Positions 42,945 to 54,893 of a stretch of DNA of 64,000 nucleotides are shown one piece after another; positions within the stretch are counted from its first letter, which is position 1; each line of letters begins with the position of its first letter. Under the pieces are notes generated by a model. It searched no databases. It saw only the letters and a list, made by a program, of their open reading frames with translations, and was not told where the DNA came from. This DNA is from Prosopocoilus inquinatus (Eukaryota > Arthropoda > Insecta > Coleoptera > Lucanidae), in the NCBI GenBank assembly GCA_036172665.1, contig CM069869.1:1054001-1118000 (forward strand), given 5' to 3'. The position numbers were made by a program, and so were the translations under genes.

Positions 42945-44359
42945 TGTTACATCCGTGACGCGCAAACAGATCTATTTTTAAAAGAGGGCTCTGCTATAAA
43001 AGCCGTAAAGGTCCGCCAAGAGTTTAGTCGGTAGCGGCAAGCGAAGGGTTCATAGCTCGAATAAATAGAAAGTAAAAGTGTTATTTGATAGACAAGCGCC
43101 GTAGCTCATTGCTATTAATGTAGTTATTTATTTTAGAAGTTTAGAATTTAAGAAAGTTTATGCATTCTCGGGATATCTCTGAAGCACTAGCATATTTGTT
43201 TACGTTATTAGTTTGGTAATATGATATGGGGGTGTGTTTAGTCTGATCAGCAAAGAAAACGGAAAAGAAAAGGCAGTCTCCCGAGGTTTACCGCGTAGGG
43301 TACTCGTCTTTACATGTACGGGCTCGCGAAGACGGTTAAAATGTGTAGTGGATGTTTGGTAAGGGCTGTCCACGAAATATCAGTCTGAAGGAGGCGATCT
43401 TATATTACGAGACAACATCGGCCTTGAAATGGCTATCTGGTAAAGTATTTCGTGGTTGACTTAGCGAGGTTTGCGGGCCCGTCAAGGTGGCGGTGACCCG
43501 GGCTCTCGAGCGAGAGCAGGAGTGAGATGTCGTCGGGGAACGGTCCAGTGGCGTAGCACTGTAGGGGACCGGCGACATGGGAGAGGTGCACAGAGACGTC
43601 GGCAGGCGTCTCTAGGTGACCTCTCAGGTATGGTTGAATGATGCATTGTCGGGGATCGGTCCAGTAGTAGCACTGTAGGGGACCGACGATGCTGGGGAAT
43701 AGCTAGCTGAATGCCTGACCTTGTAGGGATAGTGCTCCCTAGAACGGACATGATTTGATGCATATCCGTGCTCGGACGAAGTGCTGGGGGCACTGAGAGC
43801 TCATGCGCAGGAGGCAAGGTATGCTAATATCTATCGGAAGGGGTGGGTTTCATATTCGCAGGTGAACATGGAGGTCAATGCTTGCGAAGATAAGAAAGTC
43901 AACGTGCGAGGATGGCTTCTTCAATGTCCAGTATCAGTATGAGGGAGCTACAGCTTCTAGATTCTCCGCTGGAGCAGGTGGGGCCGGGAAAACGGCCGCG
44001 GTAAGTGGAATGTTCCATTTTATTGAATAGATACTCGTAAAGGGTTACTTATAATTTGCATGGTTTTTATCGAATTGGAATACGATGCCCGAAAGCTAAG
44101 ACGTTTAACCTCGGCGCCTGTTGCGGTCAGGGAAGCGAGAAGGAAAGAAAGAACATTAGGAATGAAAGACCTAACCAATGGTGAGTGAATGTTTATTGTA
44201 ACTCCGTCCTCCGATTGTTTTGTTTGTCTATAATAAAAAAAATAAACAATAAAGAATCTAGCCAACACTATTGTGTTTTTAATTGTGTAAAGCGACAGAT
44301 TGTAATTAAAGTTTCTGAGAATTAACGACGGTAATTTGTGAACCCCCAAATTCGTAACA
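42945..44359 (+). repeat. Solo LTR B, 1415 bp, with ATAT target duplication
   Basis: Ends TGTTACATCCGTGACG...AAATTCGTAACA. ATAT at 42941-42944 recurs at 44360-44363. Four-base duplications are common for gypsy-type integrases. It contains a TATA box (42995) and two copies of an imperfect palindrome (GTCGGGG..CGGTCCAGT..GTAGCACTGTAGGGGACCG) at about 43530-43580 and 43646-43695. Its 3' part is duplicated outside at 44650-45050. No pol gene; recombination between two LTRs would leave such a trace. Confidence 0.7.
42995..43002 (+). promoter_or_regulatory. TATA box of solo LTR B
   Basis: TATAAAAG followed after about 30 bases by GAGTTTAGTCGGTAGCGGCA, a plausible transcription start. AATAAATAG downstream (about 43060) could serve as polyadenylation signal. 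Confidence 0.45.
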
Positions 44360-44649
44360 ATATTATAGTTTTACATAGTGCTGGGCAATCCTGAAAATCC
44401 TGGGATTGGTCATTTCTAATCCCGGGATTTTCGGAACCAAAAATTAGTCGGGATCCCGGGATTGTATTCCCTAAGCAGGACGCATGACGCATGATGCACG
44501 TAAATGAACTAAACCAGTAGGACCACCTTTCTAATGAGAAACACTGCTCTGACTTTGTAAGCAGTTAAAGTTTTTATAAACACGTTTATGTTGTAGTGGA
44601 TTGGACTGGAACGGAGTGATACTTGACATTCATCCAGTCGATTCTGAGA

Positions 44650-45050
44650 AGGTACGCTCGGGAGGCAAGGTATGCTAAAATCCGTTGGGGTGGGTTTCAT
44701 ATCCACAGACGAATGTGAGCCATGCGACGATAAGAAGTCAACGAGCGAGGATGGCTTCTCCAGTGTCCAATATCAATGTGAGGGTGCTACAGCTTCTAGA
44801 TTTGCCGCTGGATTGGACGGGGCCGGGAAACGGCCTCGGTAAGTGAACTGTTCCATATTACTGAACAGATACTCGCAAAGGGTTACTTGTAATTTGCATA
44901 GTCCCCGGTGCCCGGAGACTAAGACGTTTGCCCTTAGCGCCTGTTGCAGACAGGGAAGCGAGAGAGAAAGAAAGAACACGGTGAATGAGAGGCCTAACTA
45001 ACGATGAGTGAGTCTTTATTGTAACTTCGTCCTCTGATAGCGTTTTTTGT
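44650..45050 (+). repeat. Older partial copy of LTR B
   Basis: GGAGGCAAGGTATGCTAA, GCGAGGATGGCTTCT, GCTACAGCTTCTAGATT, GGGGCCGGGAAACGGCC and CAGGGAAGCGAGA follow the order seen at 43807-44225, with substitutions. Confidence 0.7.
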
Positions 45051-46075
45051 CAAAACAAAAACAGCCAACGCCAAGGACATTTCGGACGTTGCTTCGGCTG
45101 CGTATACAATTACACTATCTTGGAATCGACAAACTTTAATCAAAGGGCTGGACGATCGCAACTTGAGATATAAAAGCAGTAAACTTTATTAAATCGTGAT
45201 GTGGAAGTAGCGTTACATTTAGTTTTTAATCGAAAACCTTTGGTTAGCGACATTATTACTAGCTCAATCGTTACCAGTTGTGGTTAATTAAATATCAAGC
45301 CTGCCACAACTATTAGTTATTTTATCAAGTGTAATAAAAATGTTTCGTTTCAAATAATTTAAAACTTCAAAATAAGAATGCAACGAACGTACAGTTAGAT
45401 ATAACGTAATGTCTTTTTTTGCTTTAGTTTAATAAATCCTGCGAGTTTGTGTTTTGGTTACCATTTTTATATCCAGGTACAATAGATTCTACCTCATCTC
45501 ATCTTTTATCTACGTTACGTACGATTTGGCCGGAAGGCCAACTATTCAGAACAACACATTAAAATGCATCGTAAATTACCTGCGATTGCATTTTTTCGTG
45601 ATGTGGACGCGGAAATTAGAGATCGCTTTAAATTAATAATACCCATGAACGTACGGTACCTATGTATGTGTTATTGCGCGTCGAGCTATTCATTACCGGA
45701 TTACGATCCGCCATGAAATTATTTAAAACGTTCGGCGGCTCTTTATTTATTCATTAATGTAAATAGAGCCTGCAGCTTGTTTTATTAGGCTCAGATGCAT
45801 CGTGAAGTTTTATAGGTCGTATAAACTGACAGGCAAGCTGTAAAAATGGCTGTTCCATAAATAAATATAAATATTTTGAAATTAGCAATGACGTTTTTAT
45901 GTTGTTTATTAGTTTATTCTTTACTGCCACCTAAATCCATCACGTAACGTCTGTAAGTACGCTAGAGTATAATAATAATGTAGTGAACGACAAAAATCTT
46001 CTAGAGTTAGTTTATAGTGTGGCTCAAGCTTAGATGAGTTTGGAGGTTATGTTTGTAATTATATATTTTTGAGTT
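45051..46075. other. Gene-free block
   Basis: No recognisable coding or repeat. Confidence 0.4.
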
Positions 46076-46077
46076 TA

Positions 46078-47205
46078 CAGAGTGTTTTCGTCATGTTCAA
46101 AATTTATATATACTTAAACCTGTAATGCATCACCATAAATGGCAACGATTGAACTCATATGTCCTTAACAGAAAGTTAATAATTTTCGAGAAAAATGCAT
46201 TGACAGATTTTCGCCAAACCGTTTGAGAACCGCTGGCATAACTAACGAGTGTAGGTGGCCAAACGACAGCGCACGCGGCTGCTTGATTGATCGATGCCAC
46301 TAAAATAGGTCAGTCGGTCAGTGTTTAACGTGGTTTAACCTTGTGCATGAACCCTGCATTAAACGAACATATGTTTGATTCGTATGATGCGTATTAATAG
46401 ATCGTAATGGCTTTTGCAAACGGGTAAAAAGACCTGCCGGAAGTCTCACAGCTATTTGGCAAATTTCTGCACGAGAAAGGAAACGAATTTTGAAAACTTT
46501 CGGTTTTCGTGACTTCATATTTATCTTCACAAAGTATTAAAAAAGAATCGATCTTACATATTGCAGATTCAATTAATTCGATTACGAGATCTTCCGGTCA
46601 ATCAACATTTTACACCCGCCTGGATTTATTAAAACAATGTAACCTGACTCCAAGTAATTAGTTACATTTTTAAGTATTTTCAAATTATAGGCCGACGATT
46701 ATAATTACTGGAGGAAAAATGCGTCTTAAAATTGCGGTTAAATAATCACATAATTGTCATCCATCGTTTTATTTTTCACAAGTAATAAATAAATAAATTG
46801 CGTTTCCATTCCTTAAGTGTGTTTTTACAACGCCGGCTGCCTCTTCGATTGACGCGCTTAAGGTAGGGCAGTATTTAAATAAAAGTAACATTAATTCACT
46901 CAGTAAATTAAAATTTTAAATAAAATAATTACTAAACGATATCAGTGATTATTGATTATTATTACGAAACGCTACGAAATGGGTTTAAATGAGGAATTCA
47001 GCGCGGTGTCGGTGTTGACTATACGAAGGCGTTGCGACCTTGCTTGTATTTCTTTCTTGCACATTTCAACAGTTCCAAACAAGCGGTCACTCCGAAATTT
47101 TGTGGCTATAGTACGGTAACCACCGGAAAATATGCACAGAAGGTAGCATTTCATGCACTTACATTGAGTTTTTTTTTTATTTGCACACAGTAAAAGAACA
47201 CCCTG
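46078..47205. mobile_element. Non-autonomous TA-flanked element, related to 27752-28637
   Basis: The right end read inward is CAGGGTGTTCTTTTACTGTG then TGCAAATA. The left end CAGAGTGTTTTCGTCATGTT is decayed. Interior blocks ACCTGTAATGCATCACCATA, AATGCATTGACAGATTTTCG and TTACGAAACGCTACGAAATG match the 27.8-kb element. The open frame near the right end (46972-47244) is similar in both copies, but I see no protein family in it. Confidence 0.65.
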
Positions 47206-47800
47206 TGTATAATTTACTCTTGTAAAGGTTGCAATGTGTCGCAAGGTAAATAGCTTAAAAATTTGTTAGTACTGCAGCTTTTTTAGGTTTTATAAGTGCT
47301 TATAGGCCTCTACAACATTCTTTCTATTAGCGGCCATACTTTTATGTTGCAGCTTGCACTCATAAGCTTAAACCACAGCATAGATAAGTTCCCAGCCCAG
47401 GCAAACATATTTAACTATTGCATGTAATACAGAAATTTCAGTTGTTGACGCAATTAAACAAAAGTTTTGGTAACTATACATGAACTTCCGTTTTTAACGA
47501 AAATAAGTCTCGAAAACTTTAGAAAATAAATTTAATTAAGTAATAAAAACTTCGAGATAGAAAACCGTAACATTTCGAATATATCACGTTCAGGATAAGA
47601 TCCTCTTTAATGTTCCTGGAGCAATTTACTAATTGAACTAGTTTTATTTGCGTTTTAGTAGCGCGGTTAAACGTTTGTGAAGGAAACAAACTTCCCCCCC
47701 CCCCTTGATTGTGAGTTTGTAAAACGCTTAGAAATACTTTTATAAGCGGTCCTGCGAACATGATCTAAAAAGTTTCTAATGATAGCTTTAGAATTGTAGC
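47206..47800. other. Gene-free block
   Basis: A C10 tract interrupts AT-rich DNA near 47695. No gene. Confidence 0.35.
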
Positions 47801-47812
47801 TTTGGCTTTTCA

Positions 47813-48254
47813 GTGAATGCCGTTTTCAGTCTGGTTTACGATTTAATAAATTCTTCAGTTTCTAAACTTAATACAATTCAAGGAAAACCATCTCCGGCAT
47901 GCAGGTTGCTGCCATCGTATCTTTTGAATGGGCATCGACGGTTTTTCTTTTCGCACTTACACTGCCTTTTCTGGCATTCCTCAAGGTGCCAGCTTAGGAC
48001 CTCTTCTTTTTATGCTTTTCATAAATGACCTTCCCATGTCCCTTGCCAAGCATGGCAAGATTTTTAATGTACGCCCCGATGATACCAAATTATTTTGCGT
48101 TGTTGATAAGCGTGAATATGCCATCCTTCTTCTTCTTCTTCTTCTTCTTCAAAAGGATTTAAACTCTCTTTCTGACTGGCGTGCGTCTAATAGACTCGCT
48201 TTAAATGTTGATAAATGCGTAAAAAACGCAATTTTTTGTTTCACTATTAACTAA
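47813..48254 (+). pseudogene. LINE reverse transcriptase fragment with (CTT)n expansion
   Basis: Frames on the plus strand give LLPSYLLNGHRRFF, then after a shift RTYTAFSGIPQGASLGPLLF, MLFINDLP, RPDDTKLF (catalytic ADD altered) and DLNSLSDWRASNRLALNVDK. These are conserved blocks of a Jockey/I-type reverse transcriptase in the right order. A (CTT)n run at about 48126-48150 adds a Leu tract. The broken frame and altered ADD show it is dead. Confidence 0.75.
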
Positions 48255-48539
48255 ATGGTCAATACTTGAAATATTCTACCGTTATTAGCGTCTTTTTTTT
48301 GACAACCGCCTTCTGTTTAATTACCATGTCAATGAAATAATTTTTTTTATAACGAAGAACGAAAAAATTTGTAATGCTGTTTAAATGAACTCTTTGTGTT
48401 TATCTATTCCGTACTTAAAGGCTGGAAGGACATTTTTCTTTCAAGATATTTCACACATTCTTTAAATTGCTTCATTATTATCAGACTTGTTACTTGTTTA
48501 CTTACTAGTTGGCGTCGGCGAAGTTCAATTTGTGTGCTG

Positions 48540-50230
48540 TTTGAAAGCAAAAGAAAAACGTAAGTAAGTATCCCGATAAAATAAAAATTAATTCACATTA
48601 AGAAGAAACAAAAGAGAACTGCAACAAACAACTATTAAAAACAAAATAAGCAAAAACAGAAAACAAAAAAAGATCACCGATTCACCTACGACGATAACTA
48701 ACAGAGAACAGAACAAAAGAAAGTTGTAAATACAAAAATTAAATGCAAATGAATAAGAATAGTCAAACGTTACAATAAAATTAACAAAAATAAAGATAAT
48801 CGACGATCGAGTTTATAAAAAGGAAAATCTTAGAATTTCGATATAATACGAAAAATAGTAAAAAAATCGAAAGAAATTTCAAACAAAGCCATAAGAAAGT
48901 AGAAAACGAATAAAATAAAAGACAAATTAAAATGATTGAAAGCCGTAAAATACAAAAAACAAAAAACGTAAATACAAGAGAAAACTAGACAGTGACAAAC
49001 AAATTAAAATTTACTTATTTATTCATCAAATAACAATAACAATGAAATTAAAAAAAAATCCTTAAGAGAGAACAAAAACAGCTAAGGACTAATAATAAAT
49101 GCAAAACTGAATCAATGGAAAACAAGGAAGCTCAACGACTCTCGACTCGCGAAATCTGAAATGAAAGTAAATACGAAAATTACTTTTATTTTAAATTAAC
49201 AAAAAAAAAAAAACAAAAGGTTGTCAATTATTTTAATGTTTTGTTTATTCCCGTTTATTTTTATTCATTTTATTACAATTATTAATTTTTATTTTGACTA
49301 TTGATGGACGTTGAAGTTTTCTTTTTTGTTCTGTGTCGCCTTAAAATGTTATAATTTCAAATACTCCACGGAAAATTGGTTGCTTGATGTTTTTTTTTTG
49401 TTTTAGAACAAAATTTGTTTTTAATTTTTCTTGTTTTAATATTTCAAATACTCCATCCGAGGAGAAACGGTCATGTTTTTTTTAGTTTTCATTTTTTACA
49501 ATTTTCATCTTTTTTTGTCATACCTTAATTATTATTGTTTGAGTCTGTTCGATATTTTTTCAATCAATCTTTTCATTTTGATAGCCTTTTATCAATTGTT
49601 TGGTTTTTTTGTCCATTCTATTTGTTCACATTTCAACGAGTGTCATTTGGAGGAGTAACGACCGTCTTGCTTTTTGTATTTCATTTTGACGTTTGTACAG
49701 TTTTCTTTTTTGATCATTCCTTAATCTTAATTTGCTGAATTATTAGTTTTTTATGTTTTTTTATATATTTATTAATCCTTGATTATAAAAAGCTTTCATC
49801 GTCATTTTTTTCTATTTGTTCTGTTGTTTTTGGTGTTTTAATCGTTTAATTCTAGATTTCTTGTTTGTATTTTTGTCTTTATCATTTTTTTTTACTTTTC
49901 ATTTTCCTTATCTGAATTTTTTAATTTCTGTAATACTTTGACACATCTTATTTCGCTTCATATTAATCTTTGGTTGTTTTTTTACATCGTTCCAGAGGAT
50001 CATCAAATTTCTTTTGCTTTTATCATTCATATTGTTGTTAGAGTTCTTTTCTGTTATTCAAATTATATTTTCGTATTGCATCGACGTTATTATTACTTTT
50101 GTTTTTTCCTCCCTTCTTTTTTTTTCATAAGGTATATCCATACAAATGTCCTAAGATTGTTGACAATGCGTATTTTTATTTTATTTTATGAAATTTCGAG
50201 CGCAGTTTTTTTTTTCTGTATTTCGATAGC
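48540..50230. repeat. A-rich block followed by T-rich block (strand-asymmetric)
   Basis: 48540-49200 is A-rich on the plus strand (GACGATAACTAACAGAGAAC, ATAATCGACGATCGAG). 49240-50230 is T-rich with CCGTCTTGCTTTTTGTATTT and CATCGTCATTTTTTTCTATT. The two halves look like diverged inverted counterparts and resemble the A-rich and T-rich blocks near both compact PLEs. The Phe-rich frames here are not taken as genes. Confidence 0.45.
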
Positions 50231-50560
50231 ACTCCGCTAATTCCTTACGACATTCCATTTTTGTGCCGCATTTCCAAATCAACAGTTGTGATTAATGCAG
50301 GTGCAGGTTTACGAGATGCTCGAATTACCGTAAAAACGTTTTAATGCTGTTGCTGATAAAAACGCGCACGAGTTTACAGGTGATTGCCATTAGGACTTGT
50401 ACGAGAGCAGATGTGCCACGGAACAAAAAAATAGAGCGGCAGGTCGTAATGGGAACATTTGGAATTTACATTGTTCGGAATCGATCATTTTTCGTTTTAA
50501 AGGGAATGTAACTGTAATTAAATTACGTCGACATTCATACTGTACGTCGACCTACATGTG

Positions 50561-52467
50561 CAATTCACCGCCAGAACTATCACACTCTTAAAAAAAAACA
50601 TAATTCACTACCAGAACTCCCACACTCTTAGAAAAACATAATTCACTACCAGAACTATCACACTCTTAAAAAAAAAACATAATTCATTACCAGAACTACC
50701 ACACTCTTAGAAAAACATAATTCACTACCAGAACTATCGCACTCTTAAAAAAAAACATAATTAATTACCAGAACTACCACACTCTTAGAAAAACATAATT
50801 CACTACCAGAACTATCACACTCTTAAAAAAAACATAATTCACTACCAGAACTATCGCACTCTTAGAAAAAAACATAATTCATTACCAGAACTACCACACT
50901 CTTAGAAAAACATAATTCACTACCAGAACTATCGCACTCTTAGAAAAAAACATAATTCATTACCAGAACTACCACACTCTTAGAAAAACATAATTCACTA
51001 CCAGAACTATCGCACTCTTAAAAAAAAACATAATTAATTACCAGAACTACCACACTCTTAGAAAAACATAATTCACTACCAGAACTATCACACTCTTAAA
51101 AAAAACATAATTCACTATCAGAACTATCGCACTCTTAAAAAAAACATAATTCATTACCAGAACTACCACACTCTTAGAAAAACATAATTCACTACCAGAA
51201 CTATCGCACTCTTAAAAAAAACATAATTCATTACCAGAACTACCACACTCTTAGAAAAACATAATTCACTACCAGAACTATCACACTCTTAAAAAAACAT
51301 AATTCACTACCAGAACTATCGCACTTTAAAAAAAAAAAAACATAATTCATTACCAGAACTACCACACTCTTAGAAAAACATAATTCACTACCAGAACTAT
51401 CGCACTCTTAAAAAAAAACATAATTCATTACTAGAACTACCACACTCTTAGAAAAACATAATTCACTACCAGAACTATCACACTCTTAAAAAAAACATAA
51501 TTCACTACCAGAACTATCGCACTCTTAAAAAAAACATAATTCATTACCAGAACTACCACACTCTTAGAAAAACATAATTCACTACCAGAACTATCACACT
51601 CTTAAAAAAAAACATAATTCATTACCAGAACTACCACACTCTTAGAAAAACATAATTCACTACCAGAACTATCACACTCTTAAAAAAAACATAATTCACT
51701 ACCAGAACTATCGCACTCTTAAAAAAAACATAATTCATTACCAGAACTACCACACTCTTAGAAAAACATAATTCACTACCAGAACTATCGCACTCTTAAA
51801 AAAAAACATAATTCATTACTAGAACTACCACACTCTTAGAAAAACATAATTCACTACCAGAACTATCACACTCTTAAAAAAAACATAATTCACTACCAGA
51901 ACTATCGCACTCTTAAAAAAAACATAATTCATTACCAGAACTACCACACTCTTAGAAAAACATAATTCACTACCAGAACTATCGCACTCTTAAAAAAAAA
52001 CATAATTCATTACCAGAACTACCACACTCTTAGAAAAACATAATTCACTACCAGAACTATCACACTCTTAAAAAAACATAATTCACTACCAGAACTATCG
52101 CACTTTTAAAAAAAAAACATAATTCATTACCAGAACTACCACACTCTTAGAAAAACATAATTCACTACCAGAACTATCGCACTCTTAAAAAAAAACATAA
52201 TTCATTACTAGAACTACCACACTCTTAGAAAAACATAATTCACTACCAGAACTATCACACTCTTAAAAAAAACATAATTCACTACCAGAACTATCGCACT
52301 CTTAAAAAAAAACTAATTCATTACCAGAACTACCACACTCTTAGAAAAACATAATTCACTACCAGAACTATCGCACTCTTAAAAAAAACATAATTCATTA
52401 CCAGAACTACCACACTCTTAGAAAAACATAATTCACTACCAGAACTATCACACTCTTTAAAAAAAGA
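50561..52467. repeat. 39-bp minisatellite, about 49 monomers, with higher-order repeat
   Basis: Monomers of the form CATAATTCAYTACCAGAACT then AYCRCACTCTTARAAAAA. Type A carries CATTACCAGAACTACCACAC and CTTAGAAAAA; type B carries CACTACCAGAACTATC(A/G)CAC and an A7-9 run. Over most of the array the order is A, B(cgc), A, B(cac), B(cgc), a five-monomer unit. Alternate units carry CATTACTAG in the second A, at about 51426, 51814 and 52203, giving a 388-389 bp ten-monomer period. No coding function is evident. Confidence 0.95.
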
Positions 52468-54075
52468 CATTTGTTCCAAATTTAAAACGCGCGCTGCATT
52501 TAATTTTTGGAAAAGAAAAAAACTGCAGCTGCGTGCTTCATGAAGTGAAGGAGAAATTTGAAACAAATAAAAAAAAATACATTGCCGAGGAAATTAAATT
52601 GAAATTAAACGAATAATTAGATTTTGTTACTCCCCGGTTCGCCCGTGTTTCTTCTTCCCATGTGTAAGTCTCGGTGTAATAAAAATAAGTACACGAAATA
52701 ATTTGTAGAAAAGATCGAGTAATAGCGGGCCATTAACATTCAATAAAAATACATTTTATTCCGTTCATATCTCAACATCTCCGACGAAAACTCTTAATGG
52801 CATTCATTTACAAAAAAAAAAAAAAATCTAATGCAACGGAGCAGTGGTGGGTGCATTTATCACCGTCAAGGAACGAATTATTGATCTAATTTAACAGCTG
52901 TGAGAATTCGGACACCTGGGATTTCTAGCTTCGCAAGTAGCAAGTAAACATGAAAAAATAAACAGGGTCGACATGAAATATGAAACGACAACAACTTGCC
53001 GACGGATCTGCTTAACTAAAACTAAAATTCTAAGTTTCGTGACGATTCATACAGAAAGTTTGCAACGAAGTTGTTTTGAAAGGACGCAATTAAAATCATC
53101 TTTTAATTATTCTACCAAGTATGCGTTTTTAAAAAAATATTATGGAGTTTTGAACAAAAACGTAGGTATTCAGAAAAATAGGGCTGCCACTTACGTACTG
53201 CGATGATTTTAACGCTTGACGCGAGCTACAGACGTCAGAGCCGCTTCGACCGTCAGAATTATCTCGACGAAGAAAATTCGCGTGGTCACCCACGGATATA
53301 AAAACGACAGGCCAGTGGATGAAGAAACAGAATGCGATAGATTATGAAACCTGAACGCTCGGTTTATACTGAAATAATTAGTGCTTGTGTGCGGTTTTAA
53401 ATAAATTAGTTTACTAACAGTGGGTTTCACAAAAAAATTGTTAATCGCCAATCAATTTAATTCTCTGATTAAGGCACCTCAATGGACGAAGTTAACAATA
53501 GATTTGAAACAACCAATTATATTGTTTCATCCAAATAAGACAGGCTCTAATCACGCTGTTAATCAGTGATTAAATATTTTTTGTTAAATTGGGGGTAAGT
53601 ACTTTAAATATAAAATTACCCGAACCACCTCAAATTAATTATGAATGAGAAATACTATTAAGAGCTACGTATTATTAACAAAGATCCGGCAAAATTTTTC
53701 ACAATTTATGTTAAGGAATCCGTGACTATCGCTCACGGCCATCTCCACTGAGCTGGGCACATACGACCGATTTCTGACCAACACAGGATATTATCAAAGG
53801 TTGCAATTAGCTGTCACGTAATGGTAAAGGGCAAAGAACAGGCAGCAGCAATTAAACTTTTCTCCAAATACTGTAATGCTTCGCTGAAATCATGCGAGGC
53901 TATGATCATTTGCTAGATAAATTTCTATTAAGTAATTTTTGTGAAACGAATTTTGTAAAAAAAAAAAACTTTAAAATTCGATAAGTTATCCAAATGCTAT
54001 TTGTGATTTCACAAGGGAGATTAAATTGATACACAATTATGGCTAATTAACAATCAGAAAAAAAATCATATCGAT
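52468..54075. other. Gene-free block
   Basis: AT-rich unique DNA; no gene or clear repeat recognised. Confidence 0.4.
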
Positions 54076-54250
54076 TTTAGTCTAATAATAATAATATAGA
54101 TTTGTCTTCAGATTTACATTTGTAAATGTCGACAATGTCATGATAACTATAAAATAGTAAACTGTAGCTAAAACTTAAACTAGGAGACTGTTCATACATA
54201 CGTATGCGGTCAGATAATGAATTACACGTTTACAAATTTTCAAAAATTAA

Positions 54251-54893
54251 TTAAAAGATTCGGTATTGAAGGAATTCATCAATAGAATAAAAGACATTCT
54301 CCAGTAGAATAGATTTCACCTCATTTTCCAAAGCTTTTGTATGTAAGTCCCTCAGATGTTTAGGCAAATGATTAAAGATTTTAAGGGCAGTATAGGTAAA
54401 GCTGTTATGAAATAGCTGAGTTCTATGTTGAGGTAAGTAAATAAGATTTCTCTTACTCAAGCGAGTATTGTGCAAAGTATTTACATTGACAGTAGTTGTA
54501 AAGAGTTGCGAATGTTGTTTTACATACATTATGCAGGATAATATACACAAAGAGGGAAGAGTTAGTAAACTTAGCTTTTTAAAAAGTAATCTACAAGTAT
54601 GCGTTTTTGAAACACCTGATAACGTTCTTATGATTGACTTTTGAGCAGAAAACACTTCAGTTGCATGCGCAGAATTACCCCAGCATAAAACACCATAGCA
54701 CAGACGAGACTGAACATTCGCATAATATAAAAGCTTGAGAACGTCAAGATTTACATGTCCTAATAGTCTCCTTATTAAGTAGCAGTAGGAATTTAGCTTT
54801 TTAGATAGGTCGAAGCAGTGATTGCTCCATGTGAGTTTATTGTCAAATATTAATCCTAAAAATTTTACACTGCTGGTAGAATGTAATGTACAC
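54251..54893 (-). pseudogene. LINE 2 RT C-terminal region
   Basis: Reads SSVKFLGLIFDNKLTWSNHC, then DLSKKLNSYCYLIRRLLGHV, YYANVQSRLCYGVLCWGNSA, FSAQKSIIRTLSGVSKTHTC and HNTR-type sequence (LHNTRLSKRNLIYLPQHRTQ). This is the usual C-terminal region of CR1/Jockey-type RTs. The frame is largely open. Confidence 0.85.

Larger units (their letters stand above)
41845..44480 (-). mobile_element. hAT relic carrying nested solo LTRs
   Basis: The left side AGGGAATACAATCCC (41857-41871) is inverted at the right (GGGATTGTATTCCCT, 44458-44472). Both sides carry repeated ATCCCGGGATT words. TAGTGCTGGGCAATCC near 44376 resembles a hAT terminus. A hAT C-terminal domain is encoded at 42256-42568. The element is split by two solo LTRs, which account for most of its length. 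Its outer limits are approximate. Confidence 0.6.

Noticed and set aside
49473..50240. Overlapping Phe/Leu-rich open frames that look like membrane proteins
   Set aside because: They follow from T-rich low-complexity DNA; no start context, domain or conserved motif.
50561..52467. CRISPR-like array
   Set aside because: Regular 39-bp units, but the whole unit repeats with no unique spacers, and the DNA is eukaryotic; it is a minisatellite.
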